Assembly (NCBI RefSeq): GCF_963678635.1
Contig: NC_087066.1
Coordinates: 36,211,152-36,275,151 of the forward strand
Length of the DNA stretch: 64,000 nucleotides
Direction: 5' to 3'
DNA from: Symsagittifera roscoffensis
Lineage: Eukaryota; Xenacoelomorpha; Acoela; Convolutidae
Shown here: positions 43,371-52,938 of the stretch, piece after piece
Layout: every line of letters starts with the position of its first letter
Numbering within the stretch: the stretch's first letter is position 1
The notes under the pieces: model-generated
What the model was told of the DNA's origin: nothing
Seen by the model: only the letters and a program-made list of their open reading frames with translations
The model's database searches: none
Made by a program: the position numbers and the translations under genes

Positions 43371-43899
43371 TTTGCCTTAGGGAGTAGGGTTGCACGACTG
43401 ACTTTCAGCAGAGTTCTTGTTTGATAACCCGTAACTTCGTCCTGACTTCGTAAATCTTAGAGTGGGAGAATATTGATGTCAAAGTTCGGATTCATTCCTC
43501 CGTAAGAATTTGCCAGACCGGAAATTTTTTTTGGTTTTTTGTGGTTCGTGGGTATCTTGGTGCTCCGAGTCTTTTCAATAAGCCTATTATCAGGCTTGAT
43601 TACACCAAATGAAGCTGATTCGCCTATAAACCAAACTGCGAGTGGTTTCGAGTTTGATTTGGTCTCATTGTTGGTGCAATTCTTTTTTTCTAAATCGCCC
43701 AATGACTGCCGTCATACGCTTTTCGAATATTCCATAGACAAGCAGAACATCTTGGAACATAAACATGCCACTAGTCCGAAATCCTTGTTTTATTGCACAG
43801 CTGCCAGGGGTACCTTTGAGTAGATTCGACCGTTCCATGTCAGCTCACAGAAAGTTGTTCCTTTGAAGTAGAGTTTGTGTTAATCGTACGATTCTAGAG

Positions 43900-44930
43900 T
43901 CCGAGCAGTTACATCAAGAGTAGGCCTTCTAAGCTTCTCGACGATATCACTGTGGTATCAGCGCCTGTGTCTACTTGCATTTTGACCTCATCATTTACGA
44001 CACTTTTGCATTCGGCGGCGATGCCGATGAGACTTGAAGCAAAAAACATTTCTACCTTAGTGCCACAGCTCTCATAGTTTTCTAGCTCCCCCTCTGGAAC
44101 TTGACCCCCATAAGCATAATTGCTTACTCTTTCATTAAATCTACTGTTACTGGTGTTGTTGTTGCTTAACTTACTTCGACACTTTATTGCAAATTATCCT
44201 ATCTTACCACAAGAGTTACTTTTCTTACCTGTAGAAAGACAAGACTTACCCCCGTGCAGTCCCCCCCATCGCCGTTTTGACTTTCCAATTTTTTAACACT
44301 GTAAGTTTTATTTAACATTTCATGGTTTTCGGAAGGTTGACTTGGAATTGTATATAATTTTTTCTTTAATGTTAACCTTAGAGGTCCCAGCAAAACAGTT
44401 TGCATATCAGTAAGACCTATGCCTTTTTGAACTCTTTTAACAAGGTAACTTGAGCTGGGAGTCCGCTGGTCTATGACACGAGATTAACTTCATCGGTATC
44501 ATCTCGTCTTCCGCGTCAGATGTGTTTTTTCAATTCTGAAAACATACAATACCGAACTGCTTCACGAAGTCTTAAAAGACACTCGTCATCAGCTTCTCAT
44601 TGATTCTGAGATATCAATAGGAACTTTGCTCGTTTAGCAGAAACCACTTCTCTTCTGGGTCTGCAGTAGTTACGTATCAAAACGTAGATCTTATCGAATA
44701 ACATCCCGCTGAGGTTGTTTGGCAAAACAGGACTCCGCACTTTCATAATTGCTTGCTGCACTCCAAATTGGCTGAAGAAAATGTCCGCACTTCAAAAGTC
44801 TGCGAAATTTGCTCCTTCTGCAACCTTGTCAGTTTTCTTCCCTGATCGTGCTCTCACACGGAAAAACAACCAATCAAGCCATTGCCTCCGTAAGCTTTGA
44901 AAGATCTAAGGAAACACTATGGTTCTTCAT
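43900..44930 (-). pseudogene. Gag, zinc knuckle and protease remnants
   Basis: Sense order: gag-like LRLREAVRYCMFSELKK near 44540, a zinc-knuckle remnant SCGKIG-stop-FAIKCRSK near 44180 (the His codon is now TAA), then KMQVDTGADTTVISS near 43960, the aspartic protease DTGA site. Several stops interrupt the frame. Confidence 0.7.
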
Positions 44931-44955
44931 TTCAAGTTACCAGTCTTGACACCAC

Positions 44956-45368
44956 TGTTGTGGATCAATACAAGGCAAAAAATTTGTTAAGAAGATTTTA
45001 TTTAGATTGATGTTAATGATAAACTATCTAAAATTTAGTTGGTATTAATGTTTGTTATCAGTAAGAAAAGTTCACATAGAAACAAAATATATCAATAGGG
45101 TTAATATCTTTTTTGTTCACGTGTACTCACTTTTGGCGAACTCTTACGAAAAACATATTCAACATATATAGCATCGCATTCATGACTAGGACTGATAAAA
45201 ACATAAGAATCTATCATAGTTGACACATTGTGACAGTTGGTTAAACTCAACTGATAATAAAGAGACACCATAATTATAGAGTCAATTTTGAACCAATTTG
45301 TTACGCTTCAACAGATTGCGCAATTCAGACTAAGAGGTTTAATTTTGATGATTTCTCAGATTATTGCA
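44956..45368 (-). repeat. 5-prime LTR
   Basis: Homologous to 41255-41706 but about 40 bp shorter, lacking a segment after ACAGATTG. Sense end is CCACAACA beside the primer-binding-like site. Confidence 0.8.
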
Positions 45369-46880
45369 GAATTGTTTTAGAAGAAAGTTTGTCTAATCAG
45401 ATAAAAACCTTGAGAAAAAATTCACTGCTTAGTGAAAAATTTTATGTCAACACGTACTCTAACCATCAGCAAAAAAAATGATTGATATCAATGAAAATGA
45501 TTTGATTTCAATGATTTGAATCATATATGAAACACTTGGAGAGTTTTCTCGAGATGAATTTCAATTTGATTGAAATTTGCTCAAATTTGAGAAAAACACG
45601 TGTTGCTGCAATTAAACTGACAAACAATGACAAATAGACAATTGTTCGTCAATTTTTTATTCAAAAAATGATTGGAAAATTTTTTGATGAACTATTGGTG
45701 GCCTAGAAATTAATTGAAAAGATTTCAAATGACAAAGAGACCAAATGACGGATGATTAATTCAACCAATCTTAACTGATGTTTCAAAAGTCTCAGAGAAA
45801 TCATAAAAATCTCAGAGTCAGCAAGCAATTCGAGTTTATTTGAACTGAAGTAGATTGATTGCGAAATCAGCAATCAAGTAAAGAGCAGATCGAAATCGCA
45901 TTTGAAAATACTCTTTATATCAAAACTACCAACAGAGTCGCAAAATGGAAAAACCAGAAACAAAAAAAATAGTAACTGCCTTAATTGCACGGTATACTTT
46001 TGCTGTACCGCCATCACTCAATTTCTGCTTTTGATTGGCGTAAAATTTTTGACATCAATTCTAAGCAAAACCATTCAGCTTCTAGAAAAAGATTGGTTGA
46101 AAATTTTCAGCCATGAGAACAGCTTCTCACAAACTATTGAGCAAACAATATTTTTCATGTTCCAAAAATTTCATATGAATCTTACTGAAAAAATTATAAA
46201 ATTCAGAAGTTGTTTTCTGCGAATAAGCTAGAGATATGGCAGAAAATTTTAACCCATATTCACAAATACAACCCAGCATACAACTTTAAACTACAAAACA
46301 ATTTTGTTTCATGATTTGATAAAAACTCATTGAAAATTAACTGCATGAAAATTACAAATGTATTTTTTTTTCAATTTGTTTTGTAAAATGAGCTTTTTGG
46401 CATTCTTTTTATCACAAATTTTTTTTGAAACTAGGCTAAAACTTTTTTATACCATGAAAATGAATGATAAATTTTTTCAGTATTGAAATTTTATGCTAAA
46501 CATATTTTCCGAAAATGGAAGTACAAAAATTTTCTGAGTTGCGTAATCTATGACAAGCATTTTTTTGTACGAACTTCAACCCGCGATTTTGTATATACTT
46601 CTTCCTATGCCGAAGCCAACGACCAATTTATTCCTTATTTTCGAACCAGTAGCTACACTATCTAATCAAAAAAACTCATACAGGCATTTTTTCTTAAAGT
46701 GTCTGTTGAAAAACCGTTTTTTAGATAAGATGTCACCAAAATATTATTAGTCTTATTTAGTAATTAAACAAAATAGTGAGTCCGTAATGTTTCACGTTTT
46801 TGTGCGTTTTTGTTGAATTTATTCAGTTAAATCAAAAACTTGGCTAAAAGCATCACGTATAGTTTAAAATTGTTGGCTTA
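45369..46880. other. A/T-rich intergenic stretch
   Basis: No gene is recognised. Local direct repeats of AATGATTTGATTTCAATG type near 45485-45530. Open frames here are Phe/Lys-rich and unlikely to be coding. Confidence 0.3.
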
Positions 46881-47706
46881 CAACAACACGGTTGGACCGT
46901 CGGAAAAAAGCCAACACGCTGAAAGTGAACCGACATACTACCTGCAGTGCTTACAATGCTTATCTTAAAGACCCTATCTTCTCTGGGCTTTCTAGATGTG
47001 GAGGAAATTCAAAATTTAGAGGAAAAGATGAAAAACTCTTGTTCAGAGATGTAAAAAAAAGGAGACAGAAAACGATCTATCAAGTTACTACAGTCGAATT
47101 ACAACGGTTACAGTACCAAAACATTCTTTTTGAGAAAAACGGTTTTTTGAACAGATCCGCGGCTCTCAAACTAACTTTGGGCGAGAGAAACAGTACTTTT
47201 CGGGAAAAAAAATGCCGTTTTTGGGCTAAAATCCAAGTTTTATGCAGTCTGTTTTTTTCTCAGACGAATTCCGGTTTGCCCTGAAGACAGAGGGCCGTAT
47301 TCGAGTTTGACGCCAACGTGATGAACGTTATAAGCCACAATGTATTGTTTTGAAGAAATCTTCTCGTTTTTCTGTTATGTATTGGGGGTTCATTACACCT
47401 GACGGTAGTTTTGGAATAGTAAAATGTCCCCTGCCAAACAACGCTAAAGCTTATAGGGACGTACTTGAACAAAGTTTGATCAAGGATTATGCAAAATTTG
47501 GCTAGAAGCTCATGGAAGACAATTGCCCTGATCGTAGAGTAGAATTCATAAGAGATTATTTAGGCAAAAATCATGTTCAGACAATGGAATGGCGGCCATG
47601 CAGCCCTGATTTATACATCATAGAGTGTGTGGGCATTGATGAAGAAACGAATGACTGGAAAGACCCTAACCAAAAGAAACTTAAAAGAAAGCAACGAAAA
47701 CGCTAG
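46880..47706 (+). pseudogene. Tc1/mariner-like transposase relic (DD34E)
   Basis: The C-terminal half is readable: FSDEFRFALKTEGRIRV (first catalytic Asp), VMYWGFITPDGSFGIV, EDNCPDRRVEFIRDYLG (second Asp) and WRPCSPDLYIIECV (catalytic Glu in the SPDLNPIE-type motif). Counting residues between the second Asp and Glu gives 34, the Tc1 spacing. The N-terminal half (KTIYQVTTVELQRLQYQN) fits a helix-turn-helix region only loosely. In-frame stops near 47310 and 47503 make it inactive. Terminal inverted repeats were not found. Confidence 0.75.
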
Positions 47707-48504
47707 AAAATTCATCTCTTCTGATTTTGTGAAGAAACTGTATAAATTTATCCCTACCAGAGTAAATTTATTAACAAAATCGAGAGGTGCTGCTGTTGGT
47801 TATTAGTTCACTTCTCGGTAAAGTAAATCTGATTTTTTTTGTCAAGTTCCAGTTTTTTGAAGAAAAAAAAACGTGAAATTTTAGTCTGTATGAATCTTTT
47901 TGGCAATATAGTGTAATAAACAAAAAATTGGTCACTTTTAGACTCAATCTTGTTTTCACGGCATCAATCTTAGTTTTATTTTCAAGCTCAAGTTTTTTTC
48001 TCAGTTTTGTGATAAAGCTTTAAAAGATAATAATGACAAAAAGTGTGAAAGTTAAAAGAAAATGAGCAAAAACAATGTAGCTTTTATTTGTTTTTCATTC
48101 TAGTTGCATGCGAAAAATCTGCAGTTCAATGTTTGATAAAATGTTTAAAAATCAATGCACAAACCGACCGAAAAGATATAGTCGAATAAAAATTAAACCT
48201 TGATAAGAGCGCGGCCATATAATTCAGATCTACTGAGCTTTCTGAACCGAAGCTTCAAGCTTTCTGTGACTCGCCGAACTATTTGTTGACCCATTTTATA
48301 TATTAAAGAATATAAATTAAATTTGCAATCAATATCAGAATTTCTTTATATTTGCATATTTTTAAATTTTATCTGAAAAGTTTTCATTCAATTTGATAAA
48401 CTCTACTGTTTGATTTCACATCAGGACACCTTCTTTTTAGTCGACACTTGCATTTAAATTACATTAGATATCTGTGCCATCCTAGTTCTACCAATCAGCC
48501 TCGG
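47707..48504. other. Intergenic sequence upstream of the EF-hand gene
   Basis: No repeat or exon is recognised. The promoter and any 5-prime untranslated exon of the EF-hand gene probably lie here, and CTTTTTAG at 48440 could be an acceptor just upstream of its start. Confidence 0.3.
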
Positions 48505-48696
48505 ATGTCTTCTGTATACAGTGAAGAGGAGAAGAGTTATGGGCTGAGTAGGGCGAGGCTGGTGGAGTTCAAGGAGGCGTTCGACTACTTCGATGAGGAC
48601 TACACCTCTCTCCTCCCAGTGGACAGACTGCAGCACCACCTGAAACAGATGGGCTACAACGCCACAGACATGGAATTGGACAAGTTCGAGGTCGAT
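48505..48696 (+). CDS. EF-hand gene exon 1
   Basis: Codes MSSVYSEEEKSYGL through LDKFEVD, including the degenerate first EF hand. Donor GTGAGTAAG after GAT, phase 0. Confidence 0.9.
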
Positions 48697-51600
48697 GTGA
48701 GTAAGCAGACCAAATTACTGTCTGGTGAATTCCAAAAGGTGTTTAATTTGTCAACTTCATTATGGTTGTACATGGTTTCTAGCATTCATCTGCTGTGACG
48801 TAGACGTGAAGAAAATTTGGTAAACTCAAAAGAAAACCATCGAAAGCTGTTGAATCTTCCAGTACTTGGGAGTTTATATTAGTAGTAAACTTATTTTTGA
48901 AAATCACGTCAAAAGTTAAAAAAAACATTAGCAAAAATGAATGTCCTCAAATTTAAAAGAACTAATATTTTTCTTTCCCAAAATGCTTATTGTTCCGACT
49001 TTCTCGAAGAAAGTGCGGAATATTTATGGTGTTTTTTTTTCAGTTAAATTTTAACAAAGCGTTTTTGACAATTTTTGTACCATCTGAAACATATTATTGC
49101 GCTGAGACCACATTCAAAAAAATTCTTACTCGTGACTTTTTTTCGTTAAGTTGCGGGGGTTTGAAAGTTGCTATTTTGGCTAATTTGGAATTATTATGAT
49201 GCGATATATTGCGTTCTTTCTGTAAAACGAGTAAGCGGCAGATTAACGCGTTCCACATTGAAATGTATTTTATATAAGCGAGTCGGGGGATAACTAGAAG
49301 AAAAAAACATGGAACAATTTATGTTTTCAATTAGTTTAACAATATTTTGATCACAAAATTTTAAATTTGGCCTTAAAATGCAGTCGCAATTCTAAGCTTA
49401 TCTTTCTGATATATGAGCAATCTTGTTGAATTTTATAGTGCGCATGAAAATTATTGATTGGACACGGTCAAATCTAAGCCTGGCCAAACTTAAACAAGAC
49501 TGCTCGTATCAGGGCGAAGTCCTGAATGTTCCGACTGCGTTTTAAGGTTTATGGAGCATTAATAACATAAATATCATTAACAAATTTAATTTAAAAAAAT
49601 GATTTTTTTTTTAATTTGAAATTTTTTCAATAAAAATCATCACCCGACACGCCATATAAACTATAAAAGAAGAGATTTCGCTCCTTTTAACAAATCAATT
49701 ATGGCAAATAAGCTTCTTTCAACCAATTTGGAAAGATTTCTAAGACGGATTACATCTCTGCTTACGCGTTAATAGCGCGAAATATATCGCGCGTTAATTG
49801 TCTCAAATTTGCCAAAATGGCAATCTCTAAACCTCCATAGCTTTACAAAAAACGATCACAGGTAAATTATCTTTTCAAATTTAAGCTCAGGCCAACAATA
49901 ATTTTTGAATGATATGAAAAAATTCCGTCAAAAATGGCTAACTAAAAAGTCGAAGTTTGTCTGAAGAAAAAAAACCACCCCGAGCACAAATATTTCGTTA
50001 TTTTTGTATCGAAAGTCGGAACAATAAATGTCTAGAACAAATTTTGAAGTTATTTTTCTTGTTTAAATAGAACGAAATATTCCGACTACTTTCATCAGAA
50101 ACACACTTTTTTTCAAATTGGTGTCGTTTTTTCTGTGTGGTTTGATAAAAAGAACTGAATGAAAAAAAGCTCAGGCATATTTGACAGTCATAGTAAAATA
50201 GATCAATTTAAAAAAGTGTTTGCAGAAAACAACTGGAAAAGAAAGTTAAAAAAACGCAAGCAAAATTGTGTCTTTTCATTTTTTTGCAGAAACTGTGGCT
50301 TTTGAAGTTTTTGAGTACCAAAATGTCGCTGAAAAAAACTCCAAAAACTAAGATTACTCGTCTAAAACTAAAATTTTGCTGCTTGGTTTGAGCATAAATA
50401 AACTATTTTATGCTGCACGCTCACCTTATTAGCTCAAAATTAGACCACAAAAGAAAAATTTCGATTATGTTTTTCTCGACACAAAGAAATTTTCCGCAAA
50501 GTTTGTTAAAATCGCTCAAACCACGACTGAAAGAGTATCATCATGATATACCACTCGGCTCAATCCGATGATTATTTCTGGTAACTGATTTTGCGAGGAA
50601 AACAAAAAAAACTGAAACACACCCAAATACAAAGTTTCTCCCCGTTTTTCAAATGGTCTCAACGATAGTGTACGAGTTGTTGGCAAATGTTCACCAAATT
50701 GTCATTTCTTGAAGTTAAATTTACTTCCGAGTAACGTAAATTACATCAAATTTGTGTGACAATTGCATAACAACCAGTACAATCTGTTGTTATATATCAT
50801 AACAATATCAGTTTGTGGAATGGTTATTTTTGATTCGGATTGTTGGCTTTACGGCTTGTTGGCCTAGCACCACTTTTTGTTTTTCATCTGCAATTTCCAA
50901 ACGTTAGCTCTAGTGCAAAGAAAGTCTCTTAAACTGACTAATTGTTTAATAGATTCACATTAAATTGCTCCCCCATAAATAATAAAATTTCTCTGATATC
51001 GCAAATTTAAAGAAGTTCGTAAAAAAATACAACCGATGTGTTTTTAGCCGAGAACGCGAACTGATTGTGTATCCAGACGATAAAGCAGAACTAAGTTAAT
51101 CCAGAAAAAATTCAAGCTCCGTCCATAAACCGCCGTTCCGGTTGGGGCAAGCAGGCTATGTTGTAAGCTAATATGCGAATATCCGATGAAAACACCAAAA
51201 AAACAACAAAAATGTGATCTAACTTAACTAATAGAAAGGCAACACAGGTAACTACTACTTAGTGTTTTTTTTCGGATTGTTGTCCCAGGAAAAGAGCGTT
51301 CTGGATGTTAGCTGTAGCGGATTTAGGGGAGAGGGGTGGACACCCCTTTCTCATAAATTCGCTTTTTTGGCCTGTTTTCTCATACATTCGCTTTTTTGGC
51401 CTGTTTTTTTCTAACCTTCGTTTTTTTGTATTGTTTTTTCAAACCTTCGCCTACGGTGCAAAAACTTTGCCCAAAATAAAGGCTGTATAGTGATTTGCGA
51501 TACTTCAAAAAATGAATTTGGTAGAATTAAAAATAGTTGACAAAATTTTCATATTTTATTTTGCAAAAAATATATGCCATCCCATCTTGAAAAAATCGTT

Positions 51601-52780
51601 TATCCGCCTTTTCCCCCAGGGGCGGATCTAGAATTTTCTCGTGGAGTGGGTGATTTTCCATTAAAAAATGTAACATTTTGTTGACCTTTTTCGAAAAAAA
51701 ATACAAAATTTTGAAAAAACAGGCAAAGAAGACTTTTTGAGCATTTTTTGGTAAATTTTCACCAAAAAATCGCGTTTTATCTGGCGCGCGCTCCTCAAAA
51801 TTAGTATAAATTGGCGCAGAAGGGTCCGCCACCAAAAATGGATATCTCAAAACAGAACAAAGGGGGACCCTTTGGGTCGGCAGGGGGTCTAATTCTCAAG
51901 AAGGCCTCCTCCCTCCCCCCCCCCCCTATATCCGCCCCTGCTTCTCCCTCAGGCATTCGACCGACCCCCTCACCAACTAAAGCGCCCCCCTATTTTTGGC
52001 TGATTAACCCGAAAGTTTTCTAAAGGCGCCTATGGCGCCAATATATACCAATTTTAAAGGAGAGCACGCGCCGAAAAAACGCAATTTTTTCGGTCAAAAC
52101 TTTCCTTGGCCGGTTGTTTCAAAATTTTGGTTTTGATGGTAGTCTGAGAGCGCTCGGAAAATCATTTTGGTCGACATAAAAAAGGGTCGATAAAATGTTC
52201 GAATTTTATTTGAAAATCCCCCCCCCCCCCCCCCCCCCCTCGAGAAAATCCTAGATTCGCCCCTGTATGAGGATATTAACTTCGCGTAGATAACACAAGA
52301 AGAAAAATTGCAACAAAAATTATCACCAACTTCACAGCAACCAAGTTGAAAAAAAATCATGTAAGTATTTCTAGGTGGATCCAGATGACACTGGTGTGTA
52401 TGACTTTGATGCGTTTATGCGGATGGTGGCTTACATCCTGAGGACAGGCGAAGACATTGAGGAGGACTTGGAACAGGTAAGAGGCTATTGATAGTAAAGT
52501 GAAGTGCGGCATCAGAACAGAAACCGGTTCCCTGTACCAGGCAAGGATCTGCGTAGAAACCTTGGAAAGAGTTTATTCATTTTAGGTTTTCCGGTTATTT
52601 GACACCGACAACTCTGGAACAGTTTCAACGGAAGAGATGAAGAAAGTGTTCAAAGAAGTGGATCCCAAAATAAGCAAGAAAGAACTGGATGAACTGATCG
52701 CAGAGGCAGATCCAGACAACTCTGGAAAAATAGACTTGGCAGAGTTCAAACACATGATGATGATGCCAGAGGATGATTAG
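48505..52780 (+). CDS. Calmodulin/troponin C-like EF-hand protein, 3 exons
   Basis: Exons 48505-48696, 52375-52476 and 52586-52780 join in phase 0 at both GT-AG junctions. They give 162 residues and a TAG stop, close to the length of calmodulin and troponin C. Four EF-hand positions are visible. Site 1 (FDEDYTSLLPVD) lacks key ligands. Site 2 (DPDDTGVYDFDA) keeps several acidic positions but has Ala at position 12. Sites 3 (DTDNSGTVSTEE) and 4 (DPDNSGKIDLAE) are canonical. The protein is therefore expected to bind Ca2+ mainly through its C-terminal lobe. Troponin C or a related light-chain-like sensor is the best guess; partner proteins cannot be read from sequence. The start at 48505 begins MSSVYSEEEKSYGL; an upstream in-frame Met at 48448 is less family-like. 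Intron 1 (3.7 kb) is filled with elements of families A, B and C. Confidence 0.92.
48985..49430 (+). repeat. Diverged family A relative with altered terminal hairpin
   Basis: Starts TTGTTCCGACTTTCTCGAAG, where the hairpin is CTTTC-TCGAA-GAAAG, and ends ATATGAGCAATCTTG. The interior is related (GATGCGATATATTGCG, AAACGAGTAAGCGG) but considerably diverged. Confidence 0.6.
49495..50024 (-). repeat. Family A non-autonomous element
   Basis: From CAAGACTGCTCGTATCAGGG with AATGTTCCGACTGC to ATCGAAAGTCGGAACAA. Core TAGCGCGAAATATATCGCGC. Located in intron 1 of the EF-hand gene. Confidence 0.8.
50050..50665 (+). repeat. Family C repeat, partly degraded
   Basis: Shares TGTCGTTTTTTCTGTGTGG, GACAGTCATAGTAAAATAG, ATGATATACCACTCGG and CTGATTTTGCGAGG with the other family C copies. 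It ends at CCCGTTTTTCAAATGGTC, a damaged version of the terminal hairpin. Confidence 0.6.
51310..52265. mobile_element. Nested cluster of family B elements
   Basis: A full copy lies at 51617-51940 (CAGGGGCGGATCTAGA to ATATCCGCCCCTG). It is preceded by a partial reverse copy from about 51313 (AGCGGATTTAGGGGAG) and followed by another reverse copy ending ATCCTAGATTCGCCCCTG at 52265. Flanks of the central copy, TTTTCCCC and CTTCTCCC, are only 6/8 alike. Confidence 0.65.
52375..52476 (+). CDS. EF-hand gene exon 2
   Basis: Acceptor TATTTCTAG, donor GTAAGAGG, 34 codons. VDPDDTGVYDFDAFMRMV is the second EF hand, followed by the central linker (RTGEDIEEDLEQ). Confidence 0.92.
52586..52780 (+). CDS. 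EF-hand gene exon 3
   Basis: Acceptor CATTTTAG, 64 codons and TAG. Contains two canonical EF hands (VFRLFDTDNSGTVSTEE, AEADPDNSGKIDLAEF) and the tail ending PEDD. Confidence 0.94.
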   Translation, partial: VFRLFDTDNSGTVSTEEMKKVFKEVDPKISKKELDELIAEADPDNSGKIDLAEFKHMMMMPEDD

Positions 52781-52938
52781 CTCTGCAGGGGTCACAAGAA
52801 TTCAACCAACTGGAGTTAATCCAAACAAACACTATTTTGGCAGATATAATCTACAACTTTCATCCTTTTGTACAGATTTAGGTGAAAACCAATTGAGTAG
52901 GATGCAAGAGAACCGGAGTTGTATTTATACATAACTAA

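Larger units (their letters stand above)
41255..45368 (-). mobile_element. Degenerate Ty3/gypsy-type LTR retrotransposon
   Basis: Minus-strand element of about 4.1 kb with 5-prime LTR at 44956-45368 and 3-prime LTR at 41255-41706. Both LTRs have TG...CA ends in sense and are clearly diverged. A primer-binding-like TGGTGTCAAGACTGG (sense) lies beside the 5-prime LTR and resembles the tRNA-Leu type. A polypurine tract, GAAAAGAAGGGAGGA in sense, precedes the 3-prime LTR. In order there are gag, a zinc-knuckle remnant, a protease with VDTGADTTVIS, RNase H and integrase. Gypsy order is RT-RNase H-integrase, but no RT is visible between protease and RNase H. Frameshifts and stops indicate a dead copy. 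No matching target duplication is seen. Confidence 0.85.
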
